Below, in pieces: positions 8,581 through 16,906 of a stretch of DNA of 64,000 nt. The translations under genes were made by a program, and so were the position numbers. Source of the stretch: Cupriavidus alkaliphilus. Lineage in GTDB: Bacteria > Pseudomonadota > Gammaproteobacteria > Burkholderiales > Burkholderiaceae. The stretch's first letter is position 1, and the number at the start of each line of letters is the position of its first letter. The notes beneath the pieces are model-generated. The model had not been told where the DNA came from. It worked only from the letters and a program-made list of their open reading frames with translations, and made no database searches. The stretch is taken from assembly GCF_900094595.1 (NCBI RefSeq), contig NZ_FMAD01000004.1, forward strand, positions 496,001 through 560,000. The letters run 5' to 3'.

Positions 8581-10692
8581 TCAGAAGAAGTAGCGCGCCG
8601 CCATGCCGAACTGCCATGTCGGCTGGGGGGCCACCAGCAGCCCGGCCGCCGATCCATAGGCGGCCTCGGTCGAGAACCGGTGCGGCTGCAGCACCGCGAA
8701 CAGCGACAGCTGGTATTGCTTCCAGTCGAGTACTCCGCGCAGGTCGAAGCGCGTGTAGGCCGGCATGAAGCGCAGCTGGGTCTGCGGCGTGCCCATGTAG
8801 TACGGGATGCCGGTGGTCAGGTAGGCGTCGGCATTGAGCGTCAGCTGCGCACCTTGCAGCCGCTGCCGGTACTCCGCCCCCACCTTGAGCTGGTGCCGGG
8901 GCACCGACAGCCGTGCCCCGGTGTTGGGCAGCGGGTTGTTGGCTTCGGCCTGGATGATGTGCCCGTAGCTGGCATAGACCGACACCGGCCGCACCGGCCG
9001 CCAGCGGGCCTCGACCTCATAGCCCTTGCGGGTGGTGTCCCCCACCGAGCGGAACGATCCGTCCGCCTGTCCGACGATCTCGTCCTCGTTCAGCGTGTAA
9101 TACGCCGCGGCGGTGACCGTCAGGTTGCGGGCCGGGGTTGCGGTGAAACCCACGTCGTAGGATTTCACCTTCGACGGCGAGACGTCATAAACCGTCCCGC
9201 CGGGCGCGCCCAGCGGCCCGGTCGCGCCGCTGCTGCTGATCTGCTCCGCGGCAGGCGAACGGAAGCCCTGGGCGACGTTGGCGAACAGGTCAAGCCCGGG
9301 CAGCACGGTCCAGGCCACGCCGATCTTCGGCGTGGTGACGCCGTCGAAATAGTGCGTGCTGGCAGCCGGCAGCTTGCGATTGACGATGTCGTAGTCGAAC
9401 CAGTCGCGCCGCAGGCCGGCGCTCAGCTTGATCGACTCGACCGGCTTGAACTGCCCCTGTACGAACAGCCCGTAGGTCAGCAGGCTGAGCTGCTGGGCAT
9501 TGACATAGTTCGCGGTCGGCGCGCCGCGCAGCCAGATCTGGCGCTGTGCGTCGCCGCGGTCGCGGCGCACCTCCAGGCCGGCCATGAGCGCGGCCCGGTC
9601 GGCGAAGGTGACATTGCCGGCCAGCCGGCCACCGAAGATATTCCGGTCGTCGGAGCCCACGGTATGCTGCACGCTGCTGGTGGCGATCCCGCGCTCGCGC
9701 TCGAACGCCTCGCCGTACACGGTCGCGTACCAGCCTTCTTCGCCATGCGCCGGCGCCCGGTTCAGCGCGAACATCGTGCGCTTGCCGCTGCCGAAGCCCG
9801 GCAGGCCGTACTGCGTCGAGCGCGGGTCCACCTTGCCCGATTGCAGGTCGCTCAGCAGCAGGTAGCCGGCGGCCGTCGATTCCGCGCGATAGTGATTCAG
9901 GCGCAGGCTGTACCTGCCCTCGCCGATCCTGGTGGACAATTTCCAGAACAGGTTGTCGCGATCGGTGCTGCCATCGTAGCGATAGCTGTGGGTGCGGTAG
10001 AGGTCGGCGACGAACAGCGACCGGATCGGTTCCGCTTCCGGCCGCAACGCATGGCTGCCCGACAGCACCAGGGTGGCGCGCCTGCCGTCGTAGCGGTCCA
10101 GCCCGATGCCGATGCTCGAGGGCACGTCGCCAGACTGGGTCTGGATCGGCACCGCGCCCGCCCGGTTCTGGTCGCCGTACAGCGCCGACACCGGCCCCTT
10201 GATGACGTCGATCTGCCCGATCATGTCCGGCGTCAGCCATTCCAGGAACGCCGGTCCATGCCCGGCACCCGCCTGGCTGGACGGCATGTTCTGCGGCACC
10301 CCGTCGACATAGACCGCGGTGTCGGCGCCGTGCGTGCCCTGCGTGGCAAAACCGCGCATGCGCAAACCATTGCCGGTGTCGCCCTGGTCGATGTTGTTGG
10401 CCACCACGCCCGGCACCCGGCGGAACATGTTGGAGATGTCCCGGCCGATATTGATGGTGGCCAGTTCGTCGGCCGTCACCACCGACACCGCGGCCGGCAG
10501 GCCGGCGCTGTCTGTGGTGACGACGCCGCGCTGGTCATGCGGGCGGTCATCCTGTGTCGCCACCACGCTGACTTGCGGCAGTATCGCGTGTCCGGTCTCG
10601 GCCGTAGCGGCCTGGCTGAGGCCGCCGGACGCCAGCGGCAACAGCGCGCAAGCGAGGGCGCGCGCGGTACCCGTGTATTCGTTGTTGTGCAT
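8581..10692 (-). CDS. TonB-dependent receptor (first gene of ABC unit)
   Basis: About 703 aa. Start at 10692 gives MHNNEYTGTARALACALL.., a usable signal peptide; the frame is open 19 codons further upstream but without signal-like character. A TonB-box-like LPQVSVVAT precedes a plug domain (DISNMFRRVPGVVANN, RMRGFATQGTHGADTAVYVD, IDVIKGPVSALYGDQNRAGA). The barrel ends ..QPTWQFGMAARYFF, a canonical terminal Phe strand. Linked 21 bp before an ABC ATPase and 135 bp after a DUF2946-like gene. This arrangement suggests uptake of a metal or metal chelate, with the ABC unit acting at the inner membrane; the ligand is not visible. Confidence 0.9.
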   Translation of the reverse strand: MHNNEYTGTARALACALLPLASGGLSQAATAETGHAILPQVSVVATQDDRPHDQRGVVTTDSAGLPAAVSVVTADELATINIGRDISNMFRRVPGVVANNIDQGDTGNGLRMRGFATQGTHGADTAVYVDGVPQNMPSSQAGAGHGPAFLEWLTPDMIGQIDVIKGPVSALYGDQNRAGAVPIQTQSGDVPSSIGIGLDRYDGRRATLVLSGSHALRPEAEPIRSLFVADLYRTHSYRYDGSTDRDNLFWKLSTRIGEGRYSLRLNHYRAESTAAGYLLLSDLQSGKVDPRSTQYGLPGFGSGKRTMFALNRAPAHGEEGWYATVYGEAFERERGIATSSVQHTVGSDDRNIFGGRLAGNVTFADRAALMAGLEVRRDRGDAQRQIWLRGAPTANYVNAQQLSLLTYGLFVQGQFKPVESIKLSAGLRRDWFDYDIVNRKLPAASTHYFDGVTTPKIGVAWTVLPGLDLFANVAQGFRSPAAEQISSSGATGPLGAPGGTVYDVSPSKVKSYDVGFTATPARNLTVTAAAYYTLNEDEIVGQADGSFRSVGDTTRKGYEVEARWRPVRPVSVYASYGHIIQAEANNPLPNTGARLSVPRHQLKVGAEYRQRLQGAQLTLNADAYLTTGIPYYMGTPQTQLRFMPAYTRFDLRGVLDWKQYQLSLFAVLQPHRFSTEAAYGSAAGLLVAPQPTWQFGMAARYFF

Positions 10693-10827
10693 GAAACCTT
10701 GCGGCAGCGCGAACGGTAGCCGCTGCGGGCACCGGGCTGGCCGTACCAATCCAGACGTAAGGAAGCCGCCCGCCTGCGATGGCGCGGGCGCGGAATCAGA
10801 CGTAAAGGGAGAGTGGCGCCGTGGCGG

Positions 10828-11235
10828 TCAGCCGGCGGCGCGGGGCAGCGCCGGGGGCGCGCGCAAGGTGGGTGGAGACAGGAAGCGGGTACGCCACGGC
10901 GGCGCGGCGACATCGACCGGCCGCGTGCGCGAGAGCAAGCGGCGGATTACGCCAAGCAGCTGCGCCGCGATGGCGATGCCCAGGAACAGATGCAGCCTGG
11001 GCGAACACCACAGGCAATCGCACTCGGTCTCGCCGTCGGCGGGCGCGCGGTCGGTATCGACGGCGCCGGAGGTGTCAAGTATGTCCGCTGCCGCGGTGGC
11101 GGACGGGCTGGCCATCATGGCTTGCGAGCCTGGCTCAGGCACCGCATGCACGTGCGTCGCCGCCGCCCACGCCTGCACGAGAACGAGCAGGAGCATGGCC
11201 CAGGCGAGACGTACGAGGTTCGCATGCTGACGCAT
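10828..11235 (-). CDS. DUF2946-like small envelope protein
   Basis: A 135-aa protein with an N-terminal hydrophobic helix (residues 8-27) that is a signal anchor or signal peptide, a His pair just after it (THVHAV), a Cys cluster CDCLWC (C72, C74, C77) followed by SPRLH, and a second hydrophobic helix (LFLGIAIAAQLLGVI). Layout and size fit DUF2946, a family often found next to TonB receptors tied to copper; I am moderately sure of the family. Cys and His placement suggests metal binding. It is upstream of, and probably in the same unit as, the TonB receptor and ABC genes. A possible promoter is TTACAT-16-TTATGA at about 11267-11294. Confidence 0.7.
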   Translation of the reverse strand: MRQHANLVRLAWAMLLLVLVQAWAAATHVHAVPEPGSQAMMASPSATAAADILDTSGAVDTDRAPADGETECDCLWCSPRLHLFLGIAIAAQLLGVIRRLLSRTRPVDVAAPPWRTRFLSPPTLRAPPALPRAAG

Positions 11236-11384
11236 TGCAGGTGGCGCTGGCGGAATCGACGGGCGCCATCATAACGCAACTCAATTGCAAATGTAAGCGG
11301 AGCGCGCGCTTCCAACCCTAAAGCCCTCGCCCTTCCCGGCCGTTAAACAATGGGGTCGCAGTGGGACGGAGACGGGAGACTGAC

Positions 11385-12476
11385 ATGCAGAACCTGGGGA
11401 TTCGCATACGCCTGGGCGCGGCGTTTGGCGCCATGTGGTCGCTGATGGCGATCGGGATCGCGGTGGCCTTGCCGCGCATGCAGGAAGCCGCCGATGCCCG
11501 GCGCTTGCTGATCGCGCTGGCCGCTGCAGCCCTGTGCGTGGCGGTGGGCGGGGTCTGGGCGCTGGCGCGCGGCATCGAGGCGCCGCTGTCCGAAGCCGTC
11601 CACATCGCCGAAACCGTGGCCGCGGGGGACCTCAGCCAGGAGTTCAACACCGAACGCGGCGGCGAGTTCGGCCGGCTGCTGGGCGGCCTGGGCGAGATGG
11701 AAGACATGCTGACCGACCTGGTGACACGCATCCGCACCGCCACCGACTCCATTACCGACGCTTCGCACCAGATTGCCGCCGGCAATACCGACCTGTCGCA
11801 ACGCACCGAAGAGCAGGCCGCGGCGCTGCAGCAAACCGCGTCGAGCATGGGCGAGCTGACCGCGATGGTGCAGCAGAACACCGAACGCGCCCGCGCCGCC
11901 AACGGCATGGCGGCCAGCGCCTCGGGCATCGCCGCGCGCGGCGGCGAAGTGGTGGGCAACGTGGTGCAGACCATGTCGGCGATCAGCGCCAGTTCGCGCA
12001 AGGTCACCGACATCATCGAAGTGATCGAGGGCATCGCCTTCCAGACCAATATCCTGGCACTGAACGCCGCCGTGGAAGCCGCGCGCGCGGGCGAACAGGG
12101 CCGCGGCTTCGCCGTGGTCGCGGGCGAGGTGCGCACGCTCGCGCAGCGCAGCGCCGCCGCGGCGCGCGAGATCAAGCAGTTGATCGACGATTCCGTGCAG
12201 CAAGTGGACAGCGGCTCGGCGCTGGTGGGCCAGGCCGGCGCAACCATGCAGGAGATCGTCCAGGCGGTGGCCAGCGTCACCGGCCTGCTGGGTGAAATCA
12301 CCGCAGCATCCGAACAGCAAAGCGCCGGCATCGCGCAGGTCAACGAGGCGGTGGCGCAGATGGACAGCGTGACGCAGCAGAATGCGGCCCTGGTGGAGCA
12401 GGCAGCCAGTGCGTCGCAGGCACTGGCGGGACGGGCGACGGAGTTGCAGCAGGTGGTGGGGGAGTTCAGGCTGTAA
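11385..12476 (+). CDS. Methyl-accepting chemotaxis protein without periplasmic sensor domain
   Basis: A 363-aa chemoreceptor. Two helices (residues 7-29 and 39-58) form a hairpin with only about nine residues between them, so there is no periplasmic ligand domain. A HAMP-like segment follows (about 60-112). The signalling hairpin carries the near-invariant tip [20 protein letters not shown] and methylation-type helices rich in Q/E/A ([30 protein letters not shown]). Typical MCPs are about 520 aa; the deficit equals the missing sensor. Start chosen at 11385 because of GGAGACGGGAG upstream. It may sense membrane or cytoplasmic state, or act inside mixed receptor arrays. Confidence 0.92.
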   Translation: MQNLGIRIRLGAAFGAMWSLMAIGIAVALPRMQEAADARRLLIALAAAALCVAVGGVWALARGIEAPLSEAVHIAETVAAGDLSQEFNTERGGEFGRLLGGLGEMEDMLTDLVTRIRTATDSITDASHQIAAGNTDLSQRTEEQAAALQQTASSMGELTAMVQQNTERARAANGMAASASGIAARGGEVVGNVVQTMSAISASSRKVTDIIEVIEGIAFQTNILALNAAVEAARAGEQGRGFAVVAGEVRTLAQRSAAAAREIKQLIDDSVQQVDSGSALVGQAGATMQEIVQAVASVTGLLGEITAASEQQSAGIAQVNEAVAQMDSVTQQNAALVEQAASASQALAGRATELQQVVGEFRL

Positions 12477-12583
12477 GGTGGGGGGCCAGCGCTGGGTCTA
12501 TAGCGGGGGCTCAAACAGCAGGATCAGTCGATTAGAGTCGAAGAATTTTCTGCACGGTCAGGCGCGGTGCCGCGCTACCAGAT

Positions 12584-12672
12584 CGCATCGCGCAGGTCAG
12601 GGGAGCTGGCGCATATGAATACCGTGACGCCGCAGAACGCGGCGCTGATGGAGCAGGCCGCTCCAGCATCAC
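12584..12672 (+). pseudogene. Relic copy of a chemoreceptor 3' end
   Basis: The stretch closely resembles 12333-12420 inside the intact chemoreceptor: both contain CATCGCGCAGGTCA, then a segment translating as MNTVTPQNAALMEQAAPAS, matching [19 protein letters not shown]. The reading frame then runs into an intergenic hairpin repeat. It is a partial tandem duplication or the remains of a second MCP gene. Not functional on its own. Confidence 0.65.
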
Positions 12673-12687
12673 GACCGATTGTGTGCT

Positions 12688-12806
12688 CCCTCTCCCGCTT
12701 GCGGGAGAGGGTTGGTGCGAGGGCCGGAGTTTCTACGAAGCGAGGCCTGCGGTATGCCACCGCCTACCCTCACCCCCCTGCCCCTCTCCCGCAAGCGGTA
12801 GAGGGG
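12688..12806. repeat. Intergenic hairpin repeat (REP-like, two palindromes)
   Basis: Two palindromes flank about 70 bp: 12688-12711 (CCCTCTCCCGC TT GCGGGAGAGGG, perfect) and 12781-12806 (CCCCTCTCCCGC AA GCGGTAGAGGGG, one mismatch). The whole unit is itself a larger inverted repeat. Related copies lie at 20924-20995 and 25383-25406, always outside genes. It may serve as a terminator or mRNA 3' stabiliser for the chemoreceptor and the convergent aminotransferase. Confidence 0.75.
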
Positions 12807-12840
12807 AGCAAACCAGCAGCAAGGGCAGCCTTTCAGTGAA

Positions 12841-14178
12841 TCAGGCCGCAACGCTCGCCGGCAGCACCGCCCCCACCGCCGCGACAAAGCGGTCGACGAT
12901 GTTGTCGATATCCCGCGGCGTGCAAATGAACGGCGGTGCGAACAGCACGTGGTCGCCATGTACACCGTCGACGGTGCCGCCCATCGGATAAACCAGCAGC
13001 CCGTTCTGCATCGCGGCGGATTTCAGCCGCGCGTGCGTCTTCAGCGCGGGATCGAGCGTGGCCTTGCTGTCGCGATCGGCGACGAACTCCACGCCGACGA
13101 ACAGGCCGCGTCCGCGCACATCGCCCAGGTTGGGGTGGCCGCCCAGCGCCTCGCGCAGCCGGGTACGCAGTTGCTCGCCGCGGGCCAGCACGTTGGCCAG
13201 CAGCTTGTCCTCGGCGATGGTGCGCTGCACTGCCAGGGCCGCCGCGCAGGCCGTGGCATGGCCGATATAGGTGTGTCCGTGCTGGAAGAAGCCGCTGCCG
13301 CCGACGATGGCGTCATAGATCCGGCGCGTCGACAGCATCGCGCCGATGGGCTGGTAACCGGCGCCGAGGCCCTTGGCAATGGTGACGATGTCAGGCACCA
13401 CGCCGTCCTCTTCGCACGCGAACAGGTAGCCGGTGCGGCCCATGCCTGACATCACTTCATCGAGAATCAGCAATACGCCGTACTTGTCGCATACGGCGCG
13501 GATGCGCTTCAGGTAGTCGCCCACCGGCGGCACCGCGCCGGCGGTGGCGCCCACCACGGTTTCGGCGACGAACGCCGCCACGGTTTCCGGCCCCAGGTTC
13601 AGGATCATCGCTTCCAGTTCGTCGGCCAGGCGCTGGGCGTATTGCGCGTCGGTCTCGCCCGCGAGCCGGTCGCGGTACGCATAGCACGGCGACACGTGGT
13701 GCGCCGGCACCAGCAGCGGCAGGAACGGCTCGCGCCGCCAGGCGTTGCCGCCGATCGCCAGCGCGCCCAGCGTATTGCCGTGGTAGCTCTGGCGGCGCGC
13801 GATAAAGTGGCGGCGTGCCGGCTGCCCGATCTCGACGAAATACTGGCGCGCCAGCTTCAGCGCCGATTCCACCGCCTCGGAGCCGCCCGAGACGAAGTAG
13901 ACATGATCGAGATCGCCGGGTGCGGCCTGCGCCAGGGTTTCGGCGAGCGTCTCCGACACCTCGGTGGTGAAGAACGAGGTATGCGCGTAAGCGATGGTGT
14001 CGAGCTGCGCCTTGATCGCCTCGATCACGCGCGGATGGCCGTGCCCGAGGCACGACACGGCGGCGCCGCCGGAGGCGTCCAGGTAGCGCCGGCCGGTGCT
14101 GTCGATCAGTTCGATGCCCTGCCCGGCAACGGCAACGGGCAACGGCTGGCGCGGATTGCGATGGAATACGTGGGTCAT
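12841..14178 (-). CDS. Class III PLP-dependent aminotransferase
   Basis: A 445-aa cytoplasmic omega-amino acid:pyruvate/4-aminobutyrate-type transaminase. Visible are the PLP phosphate region GGSEAVESALKLA (98-110), YHGNT (132-136), the Asp that pairs with the pyridine nitrogen in ILDEVMSGMGRTG (D240), the Schiff-base lysine in TIAKGLGAG (K269), and the C-terminal arginine region RGRGLFVGVEF. Length is standard. It lies 32 bp behind the D-aminoacylase-type gene and is the last gene of the Bug-aminoacylase-aminotransferase unit, which suggests it deaminates an amine or amino acid released by the hydrolases upstream. Confidence 0.92.
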   Translation of the reverse strand: MTHVFHRNPRQPLPVAVAGQGIELIDSTGRRYLDASGGAAVSCLGHGHPRVIEAIKAQLDTIAYAHTSFFTTEVSETLAETLAQAAPGDLDHVYFVSGGSEAVESALKLARQYFVEIGQPARRHFIARRQSYHGNTLGALAIGGNAWRREPFLPLLVPAHHVSPCYAYRDRLAGETDAQYAQRLADELEAMILNLGPETVAAFVAETVVGATAGAVPPVGDYLKRIRAVCDKYGVLLILDEVMSGMGRTGYLFACEEDGVVPDIVTIAKGLGAGYQPIGAMLSTRRIYDAIVGGSGFFQHGHTYIGHATACAAALAVQRTIAEDKLLANVLARGEQLRTRLREALGGHPNLGDVRGRGLFVGVEFVADRDSKATLDPALKTHARLKSAAMQNGLLVYPMGGTVDGVHGDHVLFAPPFICTPRDIDNIVDRFVAAVGAVLPASVAA

Positions 14179-14210
14179 GATGAGAGGGTGGTGGCAGTGC
14201 CCGCCGCGCG

Positions 14211-15719
14211 TCAGCGGCGCGCGGCGGAAGGATTGTGGGTGGCAACGCGCCGCAGCACGCGGCCGGAGAAAGCGGGCAGCGCATTGCCGGTGCTGTCTTC
14301 GCCGCCGGCGGACTGTTGCCAGACCTGCGCGCCGTTGACCCAGACCCCGTCGATGCCGGTGCTGAGCTGCAGCGGGTCTTCAAAGGTGGCGCGGTCCTGC
14401 ACGCGCTGCGCATCGAACAGCACCAGGTCGGCAAACGCGCCAACGGCGATCCGGCCGCGGTCTTGCAGGCCGTATTGCTGCGCGGCCAGTCCGGACATCT
14501 TGTGGATCGCGGCCTCGAGCGTCAGCAGCTGGTCTTCGCGCACCATGCGCGCCAGGATGCGCGGGAAGGTGCCCCACTGGCGCGGATGCGGGCGCGGATC
14601 GAACGGCAGGCCATCGGAGCCGAAGATAGTCAGCGGGAACTGCGCGATGCGCGCGACGTCGCGCTCATCCATGATGAAGTAGATGGCCGCTGCGGGACGC
14701 AGCCTGGCGAGCAGCGCTTCCTCATCCAGCCCGAACTCCAGCATCAGCTCATGGAAGTCACGGCCGCCCGCCGCGGGATAGCCGGTTGACCAGGTGATCA
14801 GCGTGCGGGTGGACTGGCGCACGCGGTCCAGCCGCAGCATGGTCGAGGTCGCGGGATAGGGATGGCAGTCCAGGCACAACGGCTGCAGCCGCGCGGCCTC
14901 GGCCAGCAGGCCCAGCGTTTCGGCCGAGCGGCCATGGTTGCGCTTGCCCGCTACCTTGTGGTGCGAGAACACCACCGGACAGTCCAGCGCGCGGCCGATG
15001 CGCAGCGCCTCCTCGATCGACGGCACGATGGCATCGGTCTCGTCGCGCAGATGGGTGGAGTACACCCCGCCATGGCTGCGGACCGGCTCGCACACGGCGA
15101 TGATTTCCGCTTCGGTGGCCGCAGCTGCCGGTGGATAGAAAGTGCCGGTCGACACCCCGAAGGCGCCCGCCTCCACCGCCAGCCCGACCTCCTCGCGCAT
15201 CGCGGCAATCTCCGCGTCATTGGCGGGTCGGTCCAGTTCCGGCATCGCACGCACGCGCAGCGTGGAGTGCCCCAGCAAGGGCACCACGTTGACATTCGCG
15301 GGCGCCGCGCGCAGCGCGTCGAGCCACTGCGCAAAGGTATCGAAGCGGAACAGAGCGGGCGGGCCCAGCAGGTCCAGCGGCTGCGGCGGCGCGCCGCTGA
15401 CCAGCGGCGCCACGCTGATGCCGCAGTTGCCGGTCACCACCGTGGTGATGCCCTGCGACACCTTGGGCGTCATGTCCCGGTGCACCAGCAGGTAGCCGTC
15501 ATCATGCGTATGCGCGTCGATAAAGCCCGGCGCCAGCACGCGGCCGGTGGCGTCGACGCTATGGTCCGCGGCGATGCCGCCGCAGTCGCCCACGGCAACG
15601 ATGCGGTCGCCCGCGACGGCGACATCGGCCAGGCGGCGGTCGGCCCCGGTACCGTCCACGACCGTGGCGTTGCGGAAGATCAGGTCGGCGCGCCGGGGCG
15701 CGGCGGGTTGTGATGCCAT
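14211..15719 (-). CDS. N-acyl-D-amino-acid deacylase (D-aminoacylase family amidohydrolase)
   Basis: A 502-aa metal-dependent amidohydrolase. Start placed at 15719 (GenBank-style MASQPAAPRR) with AAGG upstream. The metal-binding motif is DAHTHDDG (H70, H72, D74), followed by TTVVTGNCGISVAP, the family hallmark, then the His motif SHHK and the conserved GSDGLPFDPRPHPRQWGTFP near the C-terminus. These are characteristic of the D-aminoacylase branch, which removes acyl groups from N-acyl-D-amino acids or related amides using zinc. Sits 26 bp after the Bug receptor stop and 32 bp before the aminotransferase: one unit. The true substrate may be a different N-acyl or cyclic amide. Confidence 0.9.
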   Translation of the reverse strand: MASQPAAPRRADLIFRNATVVDGTGADRRLADVAVAGDRIVAVGDCGGIAADHSVDATGRVLAPGFIDAHTHDDGYLLVHRDMTPKVSQGITTVVTGNCGISVAPLVSGAPPQPLDLLGPPALFRFDTFAQWLDALRAAPANVNVVPLLGHSTLRVRAMPELDRPANDAEIAAMREEVGLAVEAGAFGVSTGTFYPPAAAATEAEIIAVCEPVRSHGGVYSTHLRDETDAIVPSIEEALRIGRALDCPVVFSHHKVAGKRNHGRSAETLGLLAEAARLQPLCLDCHPYPATSTMLRLDRVRQSTRTLITWSTGYPAAGGRDFHELMLEFGLDEEALLARLRPAAAIYFIMDERDVARIAQFPLTIFGSDGLPFDPRPHPRQWGTFPRILARMVREDQLLTLEAAIHKMSGLAAQQYGLQDRGRIAVGAFADLVLFDAQRVQDRATFEDPLQLSTGIDGVWVNGAQVWQQSAGGEDSTGNALPAFSGRVLRRVATHNPSAARR

Positions 15720-15745
15720 GGTCAATCCTTGTCTTGCTGGCGGGC

Positions 15746-16732
15746 TCATTGCGGCGCGATGCCGGCCTGTTTGACAACCGCCGCCCACTTGTCGGTTTCT
15801 TGCGCGGCATAGCCGGCCAGCGCCTGCGGCGTGCCGCCGACCGGCTCGGCGCCCAGTGCGGCGAATTTTCCGCGAATGGCCGGATCCGCCAGCGCGCGGT
15901 TGAAGGCGCCGTTGAGCCTGGCCACCACGTCGGCGGTGGTGCCTTGCGGCGCCACCAGACCGCCCCACGCCACGCCCTCGAAGCCGGGCACGCCGGACTC
16001 GGCGATGGTGGGCAGCGCCGGCAGCAGCGGCGCACGTGCCAGGCTGGTCACGGCCAGCGGCCTGAGCTTGCCGGCCTTGATCAGCGGCAGGATGGTCGGC
16101 ATGTTGTCGATCAGCACGTTGACCTGGCCGCCCACCACATCGGTGGCCGCCTGCGGGCTGCCCTTGTAGCCGACATGGGTCCAGGCAAGCCCCGCCTTGT
16201 CGGCCAGCAGCTGCCCGGTGAGATGGCCGGACGTGCCCTGCCCGGGCGAAGCGTAGGTGACCTTGTCCGGGTTGGCCTTGATGTGGGCCACCAGTTCGGC
16301 AAAGGTCTTCACCGGCATGTCCGGACGGACGGCGATCACGTTCGGCACCTTGAACAGCAGCACTACCGGCACAAAGGCATCGGGCCGGTACGGCAGCTTG
16401 CGGAAGGTGCTCTTGTTGATCGACAGCGTGACGTTGTTGGCGTAGCCGAGCGTGTAGCCGTCGGGCGTGGCGCGCTCCAGCTCCGAGATGCCGATCACGC
16501 CCGAAGCGCCGGGCTTGTTGTCGATCACGAACGACTGGCCGAGCGACTTGGCGGCCTCGGCGCCGAGCGCGCGCATCAGCACGTCCGGACTTCCCCCCGC
16601 CGCCGACGGCACCACCAGCCGGACCGGACGCGCGGGATAGTTGTCTGCCGCAGCGGGGCCAGTCAGGACTGCCGCGCCCAGCCACAACAGGGTAGCCAGC
16701 GACCGCCTCCGTTGCTGTCTTTGTTTTTGCAT
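15746..16732 (-). CDS. Bug/TctC-family periplasmic solute-binding protein
   Basis: A 328-aa tripartite tricarboxylate-type receptor. Signal peptide residues 1-29 (MQKQRQQRRRSLATLLWLGAAV.. to A-ADNYPA), then the family start YPARPVRLVVPSAAGGSPDVLMRALG, and GQSFVIDNKPGASGVIG with the conserved turn that contacts the ligand carboxylate. No TctA/TctB membrane genes are adjacent, as is usual for the expanded Bug family in betaproteobacteria. First gene of a unit with the aminoacylase and aminotransferase. Three copies of the TGAAACAAACGTT motif lie within 175 bp upstream. The ligand is likely the amide or acylated amino acid degraded here (inference). Confidence 0.92.
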   Translation of the reverse strand: MQKQRQQRRRSLATLLWLGAAVLTGPAAADNYPARPVRLVVPSAAGGSPDVLMRALGAEAAKSLGQSFVIDNKPGASGVIGISELERATPDGYTLGYANNVTLSINKSTFRKLPYRPDAFVPVVLLFKVPNVIAVRPDMPVKTFAELVAHIKANPDKVTYASPGQGTSGHLTGQLLADKAGLAWTHVGYKGSPQAATDVVGGQVNVLIDNMPTILPLIKAGKLRPLAVTSLARAPLLPALPTIAESGVPGFEGVAWGGLVAPQGTTADVVARLNGAFNRALADPAIRGKFAALGAEPVGGTPQALAGYAAQETDKWAAVVKQAGIAPQ

Positions 16733-16803
16733 GTCGATATCCCGTTCAGTAGCTGGGTTGGCGCGGTGATGCGCTTGCAGTATAGGTGCACGACCGCGAT
16801 CAA

Positions 16804-16906
16804 TGCAACATTTGTTTCTTTCATCATAGGAACGAAACAAACCGGGCACGCATTCGCGACCAGAGTGCTTCCCGTGACGCTCATTCTTAATGAAACAAAC
16901 GTTACA
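16804..16906. promoter_or_regulatory. Three copies of a shared operator-like motif (TGAAACAAACGTTNCA)
   Basis: Sites: 16804-16819 on the minus strand (AGAAACAAATGTTGCA), 16833-16848 plus (CGAAACAAACCGGGCA, weaker), 16891-16906 plus (TGAAACAAACGTTACA, overlapping the amidase stop codon). The last two start 58 bp apart. The same motif occurs twice upstream of the MFS gene, 29 bp apart. The form TGAAAC-AAAC-GTTNCA is an imperfect inverted repeat. The binding protein is not encoded nearby. Confidence 0.65.

Noticed and set aside
7870..10719. A 949-codon open frame on the plus strand
   Set aside because: Antisense to the ABC ATPase and TonB receptor, His/Arg/Gln-rich and without any domain.
11271..11292. 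Possible Fur box upstream of the DUF2946-like gene (GCAACTCAATTGCAAATG)
   Set aside because: Too few matches to the 19-bp Fur consensus; kept only as a promoter-region observation.
12688..12806. CRISPR-like repeats
   Set aside because: Only two palindromes in inverted orientation, no regular spacers and no cas genes.
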